A stretch of 64,000 nt of DNA from Hippasteria phrygiana (taxonomy: Eukaryota > Echinodermata > Asteroidea > Valvatida > Goniasteridae): NCBI GenBank assembly GCA_037893225.1, contig JAZGUH010000487.1:434001-498000 (forward strand), given 5' to 3'. A program made the translations under genes and the position numbers. Under the pieces are notes generated by a model. It had not been told where the DNA came from. It worked only from the letters and a program-made list of their open reading frames with translations, and made no database searches. This document shows, in pieces, positions 23,301 through 34,385 of this stretch (the stretch's first letter is position 1; each line of letters begins with the position of its first letter).

Positions 23301-23681
23301 TGTCTACAAAGAGATTATTTCTGTTGATTTCCTTCGCTGTTCAGATTCTGTGCACACAGTTGGGCCACATAGACAAAACACCTTTCCCCAAAAAAGCAAT
23401 TCATCAATTTTCAGTTGACGTGAACTACATGACACTTGCTCTGAAGGTGAAGCCGAGTTATCTGTGTAGTATTAAAGTGGCGATGGAGTTCAACAGAAAC
23501 ATAAAATAAAGAATGGGTAGTTTTCTTTAATTAAACGGAAGATCTATCTATCCATAGGATACATGTAACTGTATATTTCCTAGTAGAATTGAGTAGTAGC
23601 CTCACTGATTAAGTCTTACGGTTTATCTAAATATGACTGCCCATGCCAAAATCAGGCTGTTCTCGCATTTAACAAATGGCA
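20352..23681. other. no gene; several long homopolymers
   Basis: No gene supported. G runs are at 20753-20771, 21235-21262 and 23191-23211, and a C run at 21927-21950. Open frames here mostly read through these runs into polyglycine. Confidence 0.4.
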
Positions 23682-23846
23682 TTAACCCTCTTATACTTAT
23701 AACTATATTTGTATCACACTCACAGCCTATCAAAAACTCTAAACACCAACTCTCACAGTTTGTGTGTGTTTCAACCTGTCACTTGATAGGTTTTGATATC
23801 TATAGGGTAGCTGGCTCCAATTTGGTCTTGAGAACAGGAGGGTTAA
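23682..23846. mobile_element. TTAA-bounded element (CCTATCAAAAACTCTAAAC family)
   Basis: Left end TTAACCCTC and right end GAGGGTTAA, with TTAA as outer bases. The interior is shared with 33457-33610 and, inverted, with 44417-44567. It directly abuts the AAATT microsatellite. Confidence 0.7.
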
Positions 23847-23967
23847 ATTAAATTAAATTAAATTAAATTAAATTAAATTAAATTAAATTAAATTAAATTA
23901 AATTAAATTAAATTAAATTAAATTAAATTAAATTAAATTAAATTAAATTAAATTAAATTAAATTAAA
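23843..23967. repeat. (AAATT)n microsatellite
   Basis: About 24 near-perfect copies of a 5-bp unit, starting within the TTAA that ends the neighbouring element. It may have grown from that TTAA junction. Confidence 0.95.
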
Positions 23968-24065
23968 AGAATGATCAAAAGTGGTAATGTGTCATCCCCG
24001 TCTGAAACATTCCATAACTTCAGACATACCGTACTTCACATATTAGACCTCGGTGAGGGCTCATT

Positions 24066-24241
24066 TTAACCCTTTGATGAAGCCGGATGATGGCAATAGC
24101 TGCATAGTTTCAATCCATTGTTGGATTATTGTGTATGTTACGCTTGGCTGCACAAGCACATTGTGTCTGTTTCGCTTGGCTGCAAAAGCCGGCCCGACAT
24201 CCCGGTGCCTCACTGTATTAACCGTATACTCAATGGGTTAA
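24066..24241. mobile_element. TTAACCCCTTG-type MITE
   Basis: Left TTAACCCTTTGATGAAGCC and right CCGTATACTCAATGGGTTAA. The internal hairpin word CAATCCATTGTTGGATT is present. Flanking TTAA on both sides. Confidence 0.7.
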
Positions 24242-24384
24242 AGCTCTTGAACTCCTGAATGATGGACCAAAAAAACCCACCACATTTTATATTTTGTTGG
24301 CAAAAAGGGCCTGGTTGTTGCACGGGGCGTCACAAATATTTACACATGTACAGGTCTACACGTACGTATACAGGCTTGGTTTTT

Positions 24385-24516
24385 ATTAGTTGAGTGTAAA
24401 TCCTTTAGGAATGAGGCCACTATTAGTTAGGATCATGCACAGTTAAATCTATTAGTTGAGTGTAAATCCTTTAGGAATGAGGCCACTATTAGTTAGGATC
24501 ATGCACAGTTAAATCA
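24385..24516. repeat. 66-bp direct tandem duplication, two copies
   Basis: Two nearly identical 66-bp copies, each beginning ATTAGTTGAGTGTAAATCC. Confidence 0.9.
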
Positions 24517-25536
24517 TGTCTACTGTAGCACACTACTATACATGTACATTGTAAAATAAACCAGGATAATATCTTCTTTTTTTTAAGGTTAAAAGTCTGA
24601 CATATTGAGAACTTTGTAGCGTGACTGGAGTCCTAATTTGTATTGTACAATATACTACTGGAAGCTGGGAAATCCGGGGTTGAACGAAATATTTCATGCT
24701 CGGTCAGCAGTACACAAGAGGGTTCCATGGTTGTTGCCTCCCAGAACACGTGCATTATTACCTCTCACGCATGCTTGCTTATCAACAATAACACGAGGTG
24801 CCATTCGCAGAATTATTCAAGTCGGAAAAATATGACCTGCTGAGTTCATTCCCCCCCCCCCCAAGAAAATTTAAAGCTACATTTTGTACATTGCAACTGC
24901 AAGACCTCCTTTTTGTCCTTATAATGTCTGTGTGTGTATTTAATTTCAGGAGAGTGGTTGAATTGCAAGTTGTGATAAGCCTTCAGTCAAAAGTTTCAGT
25001 TGATTGGTTTTTCAAGGGCAAAAGTAGAAAAAAAAAAGAGCTGTGGGAAAGTGCCGCCAAAAAAGGTTTTCATTAATCATTTTCTGTCCGTGCTCCAAAT
25101 TTGAAAGGAATGAAAAGAGTGTAAATTTTGTCTGTAGCTGGGGGTGTTTTATGAACCCCTTTGTTACACTTTTGTGTATCATAAGTTCATAACTTAGACA
25201 GAAAACGTTTATCCAGATGGCCTCACAGGGTGATGCAATTGTTGAAGTTCACACGTGCGCCTGCAGTATATATATGCCACCGTAGGTGAATTATCCACCG
25301 ACCTGTTCCTGTGTACCAAGGTACTGTACATTTATTTGATCAAAGCAAGTTGGTACATTGATCAAAGCAAGTTGGTACATGTATTTGATCAAAGCATGTT
25401 GGAGCATTATGCCAATTTACACGTGTCTTTGTCACACGTTTTTCTGAAAAGAAACAAATCGATGGGTGTGTTTCTATTCAGACACAACAAAGTTGTGACG
25501 AGACATGCATTGATTTGCAGACTTGTTGACTTGTGT
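24517..25536. other. no gene; short triplicated motif
   Basis: No gene supported. A GATCAAAGCAAGTTGG-type motif is repeated three times at about 25337-25403. Confidence 0.45.
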
Positions 25537-26480
25537 CAGTGACTTGGACTCAAGTCCGACCCGAGTCGCAATTTATTTGATTTGCAACTTGACTTGACTT
25601 GCCAAAATATGACTTGAGACTTGACTTAACTATAAAAAATTTAACCAGTTTCTGAAAGATTATTTTGCTCGGTATTTGTATTCACAATTTGGCCTGGAAT
25701 CGGCATGAAAATCATCATCATCGCAAACTTTATTGTAGGCATACTTACCTAAACCATGGAGGAATGTACATGTAGCAAAAAGCGCGCACTGTTAACCTCT
25801 TGAGTATGGTATTTTACGGGAGACGTCGGGGTGCCGCGGCGGCGGCTCTGGTAGCCAAGCGAACCGCTACAATGTGTTTGTGCAGTCAAGCGTAACCTAT
25901 ACACAATAATCCAACAATGGATTAAAACTGCACAAACGGCGGACAATTGCGTCATCCGGCCTGGTGGCACTGTTTAATCCAACAATGGATTGAAACTGCA
26001 CAAACAGCGGCCAATTGCATCATCCGGCTGGGTGGCACTGTTTTTTTTGCGCCATATTCCGTCATCTGTACGCAAGGGGTTAAGTGACCAGTCGGTATTA
26101 TTCAAACAAGCTGTTTTATGAAAAAGCTGTATGTGTGTTGCTATAACGTACGGGCATTTAAACGAACTAATGTATAGAAGCAACTGGAAAAGAGGTTGAA
26201 GTAATACTATTGAGAAGTAGCAAGAATTGTCATTTGTAGGGAAAATAACCTCAAGATAAACCATCTTATTTTAAAGCTTTAGTTAATTTTTTACATGTTT
26301 GCTACTATAGCTAAATGATTTTTATAAAAGAAATTTCTTTTTTCGAATCTGTTGAATTGAGTTGAATTATTTGAACTGCTTGTTCGACGCAAAAAATAGT
26401 AGTAATGATTCAACTTTGACTTTGAAAAAATTGTTTTGGGACTTGATTTGACTTGAAAAAAATGTACTTGGTCAACTCTG
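25537..26480. mobile_element. probable hAT-like element hosting a MITE
   Basis: Left end CAGTGACTTGGACTCAAG and right end GGTCAACTCTG, with subterminal GACTTGACTTG-type words in both arms. An 11-bp near-identical sequence (TTGACTTGTGT / TTGATTTGTGT) lies immediately outside each end. That is longer than a normal hAT duplication, so the classification is tentative. A TTAA-type MITE (25792-26083) sits inside it. Confidence 0.5.
25792..26083. mobile_element. TTAACCCCTTG-type MITE with internal duplication
   Basis: TTAA at both ends (25792-25795 and 26080-26083). About 67 bp beginning AATCCAACAATGGATT is duplicated in tandem (about 25908-25974 and 25975-26041), giving a longer copy than its relatives. 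Confidence 0.75.
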
Positions 26481-26964
26481 TTGATTTGTGTCTATTTAGA
26501 AAAGCAATGGATGTTGTCACTGAAAAAAATTTGGCCATAAGATTGTGATTTTAATCTTGCATGCTTTAGACATGTAGAGAATGAACACTGCTTGTGTCCA
26601 ACACATCTCCCAATCGTTCATATTTGTACATTGGTAGTAAGATTGTGAACAGGAATAAAATGTCTGAAAATTGTTAACACGGCGTGAATCCAAAGTGCAT
26701 ATAAATAATTTGCTGAAGAAAAGTGGAAATAAAGTGGACAAAGAAAAGATGTTCCAGATGTGTGTACACACATACACTGTGCTTTCACTGCACATGGATT
26801 GTGCTTTTGTAGACCATGATGACAACTCACTTCAATTATATTGTACAGTACCCCAAAGCAATAAAATTTAATAGCGTGTGAAGCTCAATCCATCAGTATG
26901 TATTAAACCTACATGAAAAATCCAAATTCAGTGCCATTAAAAAAATCGCTCAATAACAAATGGC

Positions 26965-27090
26965 ATCTGTGAACAGTAAATGTGAAACAGTGCTATATAC
27001 TGGATAGTAGTACCCTACTAGCACTGTTTCACCTTTACTGTTCACATTTACTATGCTCTACAGTGCTACGCAGCATTCCCACGTTTGTTA
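26965..27090. repeat. PLE pseudo-LTR remnant, palindromic
   Basis: ATGCTCTACAGTGCTACGCAGCATTCCCACGTTTGTTA (about 27050-27090) matches the outer part of the PLE repeat. Upstream, GTAAATGTGAAACAGTGCT and its inverse AGCACTGTTTCACCTTTAC flank a short different centre. The CTGAAGA-GAAA block of the full repeat is missing here. Confidence 0.65.
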
Positions 27091-27566
27091 CCATCTGGAT
27101 ATATATGAATCAATTAATTTATATGAATTTATATATAATTATTTAAATAAAGTACCAAATTTAGTATCGGTTATACAATGGGTGCAAGCCAGCTAGTCTG
27201 GTTCCCTGACCTGACAATTGCTCTGTTTCATTTGAAGTAGGGTTGAGACTGCAAGAACAGCATTTTTTCTTGGCTTTTCCAGCATCTACATGTATATGGA
27301 CACAACTTTGAGTGTAACAATATTTTGCTGCTATTATTAAATTATTATTTATTCGGCATAAAAACAAATATACAATTCTCACTCACACAAAAACAATGAA
27401 AAAACAAGAACAAAAACAAGAGGCATATGTCTAGAATTGAAAAAGTTTACTTAAACACTGTGACCCGAAGGCCTTCAATTCCAATACCTCTGGCTACATA
27501 AAAAATATTAATTAAAGAACAAAATCTATACAAATCTAAAAAAAATATGTACATTAAACTTAGCAG

Positions 27567-27755
27567 CTTAAACTTAGTTGCAGCAGTTCTGGCAGCCAAA
27601 TCGAACCGCTACAATGTGTTTGTCAAGTCAAGCATGACATACACAATAATCGAACAATGGATTGAAACTGCACAAACAGCGGCCAATGGCGTCATCCGGC
27701 CTGGTGGCACTGGTTTTTGTGTGCCCTATGGCGTCATCCCTATGCAAGGGGTTAA
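27567..27755. mobile_element. TTAACCCCTTG-type MITE, left end lost
   Basis: Right end TATGCAAGGGGTTAA and the internal AATCGAACAATGGATTGAAAC word match the family. The left terminal repeat is not recognisable. It sits in the 3' region of the LINE. Confidence 0.6.
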
Positions 27756-27964
27756 ATGCTAAGAAGTTAAGAAGTACACCCAAACAAAATTTTCAAAAGT
27801 TAAAAAAATTATCCCATTAAACATTAAAAAGGTAAAAAGATTATGACATTAAAATAACACAATAAAATGGAAACAAGATAAAAATAAACCAAAAACAAAT
27901 TGAGTAAAAAGATGAAAAAAATGCCTCCCCCCCTTGTCTAAAAACAATAAGCCAAGAAACCTAA

Positions 27965-28239
27965 TTATTGTGGTCGGCAAAGATGACACCTAAGGGAATT
28001 CATCCAACCGTTAAATGCCAGTTCAACTACACCAGTCCTCAATGACTCGAGTACGTAGCTCGTCCATACTCGAGAAAAAAAACATTCACCACAGAGCAGT
28101 GAAGTCTCTGTGTGCGAGCTCTGAGATGACAAAACCTCACAGTTTCTGTGTCGGCTATTGACCATGATGCCATGTCTGACAATGTTGCAAGTAATAAGAC
28201 CATACAAAGCTTTCATGACATGAGATTAAAAAAAACTTG
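27965..28239 (-). pseudogene. LINE ORF2 C-terminal domain
   Basis: The frame to 27965 ends with a phrase of the type FFSRVWTSYVLESLRTGVVE, corresponding to the 'SFF-R-V-x-x-W-N-x-L' end common in CR1/L2-type ORF2 proteins. It follows the RT thumb in the expected order. Confidence 0.6.
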
Positions 28240-29640
28240 CGTCTTGCTGCAAGAGAAGACCAACTAAGGACATTAATCCATTTCCATTCTTCTCTGTTTT
28301 ATAATTATTCTTGTAGTACGACGCTGCACACTTTCAATCTTATCAATGAGATTATTGTTATGAAGATGCCACACTGGCTGGCCATATTCTAAGATCGGTA
28401 AAACCAAGGCCTTATAGAGTGCTAATTTGGCCTCTTAATATGTCCCTGGCAACACTGAATATATAACCCAACTTTTTGTTGGCCCTAGCAAAAACATAAT
28501 TAACATGATCATTCCAGGTCAATTTACTATTTAAGAAAAACACCAAAATATTTGTAATTTGCAACAACGATCAAGAGGGGAATCATTACTATTGTACGTA
28601 GGAACACCAGGATTTCTAGAACAAGTGATGCACATAACTTGGGTCTTTGTGATATTTAAATTCATCCTATTGTCTACACACCATCTGTGAATTTGATTAA
28701 GATCCTCTTGTAAAATATTTTCATCCCGTTGGCAAGATATAGGTATGAATAATAATGTATCATCTGCAAATAAGAGACAAGTAGAAGAAGTGCACTATAA
28801 AGGAAGGTCGTTGATGAACAAATTAAACAAAAGTGGTCCTGATGATACTGGGAGCCAGGGAGAAAAGCTACCTTTGTACAATTCTCGCTGGTAACGACCA
28901 GAGATGAAAGACTTAATCCACTTCCAAGTATTGCCCGTAACATTATATTGACAAGCTAGCTTATGAAGTAGTAGGTCATGAGGCATAACTTCATAGGCCT
29001 TAGCAAAATCAAGAAGTACAGCATCAATTTTAGGTGGACTAGGTTTATCAAGAATGGTAAGCCAGCTGTTGGTAACATTCAGAAGTTGTGTCACACATGA
29101 TCGACCTTTCACAAACCCATGCTGCTAGGGTGACAAAAGCAAATGATTTGTAACATGGGATGTTGTGGCCTTGGCAATAATAGATTCCATGATTTTACAA
29201 ACAACCGAAGTCAGTGCAATGGGACGGTAATTACAAATCAAACCCGTGTCACCCGACTTAATAACTGGGGTGATATTGGCCCTTTTTCCAAAGAGTAGGA
29301 AGTTTGCCTTGTGACAAGGATGTACAAAACAAGTCACAAAGAATAGGTGAGATTACCGCTGAGCGTGATTTCAATAGCCGGGGCGTGATATTGTCAGGGC
29401 CCGGGGATTTATCATTAGACAACTTACATTAGTGTATCAATAATCTGTTGAATATCGCCACTGCTAACTGTGGCACTAATATAAACAGGTGGGAGTGGAA
29501 ATTCAATTGTGGGAGGAGTACCAGGAAGTTCTGAATCTACAGGAACAAAAACAGAGTTAAAAGTAATTCCCAAACATCGTAGAAATCACTTCAGGCTTAT
29601 GTACAATCTTACCATAATTATTCATGACAGAAGGGCAAGG
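28240..29640 (-). pseudogene. LINE reverse transcriptase
   Basis: RT motifs in order on the minus strand: VIKSGDTGLICNYRPIALTS (29200-29280), the DFAKAYEVMPHDLLLHKL region (motif A, near 28960-29030), RYQRELYKG and PLLFNLFINDLPL (28800-28890), then the catalytic LLFADDTLLF (near 28755-28785) and a thumb phrase NDHVNYVFARANKKLGYIF near 28460-28520. The motif A to motif C order and the ADD box identify a non-LTR RT. Stops (for example near 29125) and frameshifts break it. Confidence 0.85.
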
Positions 29641-29949
29641 TGTTTTTCTCTGGTTACGTACAAAGGAGAGAAAAAACATTTTTTGTTATCATTCTCACAA
29701 CGAAAAAGCTGGTCAACATGTCTGGAATAAGAAATATTAACAGCACTTTTAACTTCACTACGTATTTTCTTATAGGCGTGCCAGTGCTCATCAGACCCAG
29801 TTCGCTTCGCAAGCTTAAAAGCCCTACGTTTTTTAGCGACCATACTTTTAATGTAATTAATTCAGGGACTAGATCTCCTTGAACGCCGTGTTTTACATGG
29901 AATCGCATCTCGTACTGCAGCATCAAAGAGATCTAGGAAGCCATCCCAG

Positions 29950-30600
29950 GTAGAGTTTATATATCAGGCATACTGTTCATAAAAAGGTCCCATAGCACAA
30001 GACAAAGTAAGGTATTGAAATGTCCAAGATCGGCATGTTTAAAGGATAAAAACTGTCTCATGGTGGATCTAGCTGGCTGAGCCTTTACTGCACTTGATTT
30101 GAAAGCTAATGGCATGATGGTCACTCCCCACAGGATTAGGACAAGTAGTTGTTGACTAGGATGTGTTGATTTGTAAAAACAAGGTCGATGATGGTTCCAT
30201 TTAGCTTTTTTTCTTGGCTTTTCCAGCATCTACATGTATATGGACACAACTTTGAGTGTAACAATATTTTGCTGCTATTATTAAATTATTATTTATTCGG
30301 CATAAAAACAAATATACAATTCTCACTCACACAAAAACAATGAAAAAACAAGAGGCATATGTCTAGAATTGAAAAAGTTTACTTTAAAACACGTCTAAAT
30401 GTGACATAGTCGTACTGTTGAAGGATAGGATCAACTGAAATATCAGAGGTCAGCCTTGTTTCTGTAATACCAAGAATATCAGGTGGGATAGTTTTCAAAA
30501 GCAAACACAGCTCATTCAGTTTATTTTTAAGACTTCTTGCTTTGAAGATCAAACCCGAAACTTGGTTAATGCTTGGTCGTTGCGTAGCTTCAGGGATAGG
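29950..30600 (-). pseudogene. LINE APE-type endonuclease, middle missing
   Basis: The N-terminal piece (GLIFKARSLKNKLNEL, then PPDILGITETRL) is the typical start of an APE endonuclease. The C-terminal piece (TIIDLVFTN, after one frame change) is the usual end. About 130 residues that should lie between are absent. In their place is 30210-30384, a direct copy of the sequence at 27261-27452. The nuclease would nick target DNA in an active element; this copy cannot. Confidence 0.7.
30210..30384 (-). repeat. direct copy of the LINE 3' end and flank inside its endonuclease
   Basis: Nearly identical to 27261-27452, apart from a short CAAGAACAAAAA length difference. It includes the TGCCGAATAAATAA tail and also about 80-90 bp beyond it. 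Because presumed flanking DNA is copied too, this is more likely a local duplication or template switch than a new 5'-truncated insertion. Confidence 0.75.
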
Positions 30601-30647
30601 TGAAGGGGGGGGGGGGGGGGGGGGGCATTCAAGCCATCATGGTCCCC

Positions 30648-30671
30648 AGGGCCCGGATTAGCATGAATATC
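30648..30671 (-). other. 2A-like DIHANPGP motif at the LINE ORF2 N-terminus
   Basis: The translation DIHANPGP follows the hydrophobic lead LLWRITLVS. Canonical 2A ribosome-skipping peptides read D-V/I-E-x-N-P-G-P, and 2A motifs are known near the N-terminus of some CR1-clade LINE ORF2 proteins. Here the Glu is His, so skipping activity is doubtful. The frame is disturbed just downstream by a 21-base G run (30605-30625). Confidence 0.6.
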
Positions 30672-30730
30672 ACTAACCAGGGTAATCCTCCACAATAACT
30701 GACATGGTACAGTGCAATGGTCAATGCGTA

Positions 30731-31313
30731 AGGTACTTGTTGAATTTGAGTACCGACTTATGGGTGCCCATAAACTTGATGAAGACGACGGTTTATAGCA
30801 TGGTTAGTGTCGAGCTCAATCCATCCAGGTAATATACATGTAGCAGGAAGTAGAGGGATTACATCTGAAACCTCATCACCGTAGAGTCCCGTAGACCTGT
30901 TTTTTTGAGTCCAGCTGATGATTCCATCATATATGAGCACATATATCCCCAAAATAAATGGGAAGAAATGGATGGCCGCATTATTGAATTAAGTGCCTTA
31001 CCATAGCATCAGTTCAAAATCCGTTAACATCCAGGCAGACTGCATGTGAAAACGTCCAAAAAGTAGTTCACACGATGTAGAAAAACAAGGTTGCCTGCAG
31101 AGCATTTTTTTTTCATTTTTTTTTTAATAGTGCAACTTGCCTTGCTTGGTGGAAATTTACTCAAACAAATCATGCGATCAAAACAGCTGATCGTCGGCTA
31201 GCACTAACCCCCAGATGCATCCATTTCTGAAAATTTCAGCTAAAACAAACGTTGTACATGTATATTACCTTTAAGCCTATAATTTTCTCCCATTTTAACT
31301 CCTTGATTCCCCC
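30731..31313. other. no gene; possible LINE 5' region
   Basis: Upstream of the 2A-like motif on the minus strand. A 64-codon open frame (30758-30952) has no recognised domain. Confidence 0.35.
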
Positions 31314-31453
31314 TTGAACCCTAACCCTCCAGGGTATTTTGGCTAGAAACCCTGCGAGACGCATCAGATTGTATACGGTACTTTGTCACATTGACTTGTG
31401 TGCAGAGTGCTCAGCAAAGTGAAGCTGTGCTGGTCTGGCAGGGTTAGGGTTAA
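31314..31453. mobile_element. TTAA-bounded element, 140 bp
   Basis: Left TTGAACCCTAACCCT (outer TTAA changed to TTGA) and right AGGGTTAGGGTTAA form a terminal inverted repeat of about 14 bp. The interior is unlike the other TTAA-bounded elements. Confidence 0.55.
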
Positions 31454-32452
31454 AAAAAGAAAAGACAAGATTACTGCATATGTACATTAGTCTCCCCAAA
31501 TTTGGAATCTAAAACTGTAGTGCAGTGAAGTACAGGTATATGATGAACATCAGTACAGCAAAGGAACATTTCCAGCATATTTGTGGTAGGTATGCAGCCA
31601 GTTATAAGCATCTGTGATGACAGGCTTGCTTGACAAGCAAGGAAGTACTTGGTTTGACTATTGATATCCTGAACAATGTCTGAGACCTTTGAGCTCGCTG
31701 CCTATCTGTATTAAAAACTTCCTGTCGGGATATAAATGCTCTGCAAATATGTTTGTAGATGAGTGCGTTATCTGCCTGCAAATATCCCTCTGCGATTATT
31801 GTTTTATTGGAGTTCTGCTGATAAGTATACAGCGCACATCAAATTTTTGAAAAAAATAAATAAATAAACCAAAAACAAATATATTATGAAACTGGAAGAG
31901 AAATCGCCCACACCGGACCAAGAAGATAAAATGTAAAAGAAATGAATTTTTATAATGAAATCTCATTCTCCAAAAGTGCAGAATGCCATTCAACAAAAGA
32001 ACCCTACTGGCAGAAGTAGTGTTGTTTTGACTGTGATGAGCAGTCAGGAACTGATCGTAAAAAAGAAAAAGAAAAATGGGCTTCAGTTTCATTCATGAGT
32101 AAGATGGACTGTAGACTCCGTTTTTTTATGACTTACAGGTGCAGATTCAGGCTTACGCAGCAACGAAGGACAACCAGCCTTTGATCTGGACAAGATCCTT
32201 GAACCTATAATTTATCCAATATTCTTTCTGCCCCTGTAATAAAACAAAGTCAAAGGAATTCCTCTTTGGGCTCAGTACACCTCTCCATCTTGCCATTGAT
32301 AATCTGTGAAAATTATAGTAGTGGGTTGGCACTTTCCTTTGTCCAACTCGGTGTTTCATCTAGCCACCTGTATAGATGTACCTCTCCAATGGACAGGCAA
32401 AAACACTTATTTTGGCAGTTTTTGCTGTAAGCAGAGAACTCTCTTTGCTACA
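31454..32452. other. no gene recognised
   Basis: Nothing supported on either strand. Confidence 0.4.
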
Positions 32453-32729
32453 TTAACCCTAACCCCCAAGGGGTACATTCTCTATAGGCACCCTGCTAAA
32501 TGCAACAGAGTGCAACACAGCTGAATAAGAACCCTGCTAAATGCAACAACATGCAACAGTGGATTTGGTTGCATTGTGTAGGGTTAGGCTGGTATACCAA
32601 CCAGCAAGCCTGCTGGGTGCAACAAAACGCATAAGACCAGGAGAAATGTGTTGCCTGCTCAATGCAACATTTTGCAACAACTTTTTACTGTTGGTGCATT
32701 CTGTTGCATTTAGCAGGGCTAAGGGTTAA
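32453..32729. mobile_element. TTAA-bounded element with TGCTAAATGCAACA interior repeats
   Basis: Left TTAACCCTAACCCC and right GGGCTAAGGGTTAA. The interior consists largely of degenerate copies of CCTGCTAAATGCAACA, the last ones inverted (TGTTGCATTTAGCAGG). Confidence 0.6.
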
Positions 32730-33456
32730 TATTTAACACTGGTAAATACAATTTCAGTATCTCCACCCAAAATAGTGTTTAAAATGGTATTACACGTAGC
32801 GCAGATTGCAGCAAGGGGTATCGGGTGAGCACCTTTTGGCTGGATGTGAACGGGCAGTTTTTAAAATCTTTACATAGAGTGGACCAGTAGATATTAAATA
32901 AACCATGGCATGGCTGGTGCACACTGCACAGGAGAGTGATGGAAACTGGTAATAGTCGAACACAGTACGTGTACACATGTACAGTACAGCTTGGCTTTGA
33001 GGCTTGACTTTGACGTGGTTCGTGTCACCCCCAACACATACGGTGCTTGCAGCGGCGAGGCATGGGTGTAAACTAAATTTACCATAGACTGAATTCATAT
33101 AATTTTGAATAATAAAAACGTAGAATACATATGGGTTTTTTTTGGGGGGGGGGGGGGGGGGTAGGAGACAGGGCTGAAATGTTCTTCTTAGAGGGGCAAG
33201 GCAATTTTTGTTTTTCTTTTTGAGACCGCTTAATTTGTTGGTCCTTTTCTCCACAATTTCCACTTGAACAAATACAAAAGAAGGGAAATTTATAACCTCC
33301 CAGTCGATGTATTGGATATTTTATATTGACTTGGTGGATTCGACTGCCAGCAGCTACATGTAGACACCCTCTGGGGAAACAAAAGCAGGTGGCCATCTTG
33401 AAAAATACTGCCCGGTAGAATCTAAATATAGAAGATTGTATCTTCTCTTTTTCATT
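32730..33456. other. no gene recognised
   Basis: Nothing supported. An 18-base G run is at 33144-33161. Confidence 0.4.
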
Positions 33457-33610
33457 TTAAAACCCTCGTACAGTTATAACTATCACAGCCTATCAAAAAA
33501 TCTACCCACCAACTCTCACAGCTTGTGGGTGTTTCATCCTGTCACTTATGATAGGTTTTGATATGTCGGGTAGTTTGGCTCCATTTTGGCCCTGAGAGAG
33601 GGAGGGTTAA
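33457..33610. mobile_element. TTAA-bounded element (CCTATCAAAAA family)
   Basis: Same interior as 23682-23846, with TTAA on both ends. Right end GGGAGGGTTAA. Confidence 0.7.
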
Positions 33611-33890
33611 AGACATGATGTTACATTTTTTTTCCTAACAAGTGTGTGTGCAAGTCTGCACAAATATAGTACAGTCTGGTTGCTGATCTGGAGTAAGTTT
33701 CACACAGGGCTCCTCATTCTTAACTGAGATGAGGGGAATGATGCCATACACAATGTACTGCAGGCTTGAGGTTATCTGAGAAACTGTAACTAATACATGG
33801 TCAGTGGTCACAACACCTCCAGTGTCTGTCTGTGTAACGTGTGTATGAATGTACATGTATGTGACATTACACTGTACATCCAGTCGTACT

Positions 33891-34068
33891 TTCCCAATAC
33901 GTGCGAGGACAATGCTTTGTGTTTCCTATTGTTCCTTTAATATAACCCAACCCCATAGACTAAGCACGTACTTCTACGTGCGAGGACCGATTTCAACAAA
34001 AGACTCGACGTGCGAGGACTGAAAGGTTTCTTTGTATTTCCTTTGTCCTCATGTCCTCGGAGATACAT
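33891..34068 (-). repeat. GTCCTCGCAAGT repeat family member
   Basis: Reverse orientation of the family at 44007-44157, 48527-48681 and 55229-55408. Each copy has the word TCCTCGCAAGT (or a close variant) at several positions and the shared core GGTTGGGTTATATTAAAGG. Confidence 0.75.
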
Positions 34069-34154
34069 GTATATACAAAACCTGTACAGGAAATTGTACT
34101 GTAGGACTTTCTCAAGTTTCTGCAGTTTGCTAGACTTTTTTTGTGAGATTTAAT

Positions 34155-34385
34155 TTAACCCCTTGAGTACGTTTTTTACGGGAGACGTCGGGTGTCGCGG
34201 CGGCTCTGGCAGCTCTGGCAGCCAAGCGAAACGGCCACAATGTATTTGTGCAGTCAAGCGTAACATACACAATAATCCAACAATGGATTAAAACTGCACA
34301 AACAGCGGCAAATAGTATCATCCGGCCTGGTGGCACTGTGTTTTTTTGCGCCATGATAGGACGTCTTCCATACGCAAAGGGTTAA
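34155..34385. mobile_element. TTAACCCCTTG-type MITE, 231 bp, best-preserved
   Basis: Left TTAACCCCTTGAGTACG and right CATACGCAAAGGGTTAA, both with outer TTAA. The interior has GGGAGACGTCGG near the left end and CAATCCAACAATGGATT near the middle. Confidence 0.8.

Larger units (their letters stand above)
27261..30730 (-). mobile_element. CR1/L2-like LINE, rearranged, with 3' tail
   Basis: On the minus strand the order is a 2A-like NPGP motif (30648-30671), the start of an APE-type endonuclease (about 30386-30595), a foreign 175-bp block, the end of the endonuclease (about 29950-30209), linker, RT (about 28780-29500), thumb and C-terminal domain to about 27965, then a 3' region with a MITE and the tail word TGCCGAATAAATAA near 27340-27360. 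Frameshifts, stops and the lost middle of the endonuclease mean it is not active. The clade (CR1 or L2) is inferred from the 2A-type N-terminus and the C-terminal layout. Confidence 0.8.
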
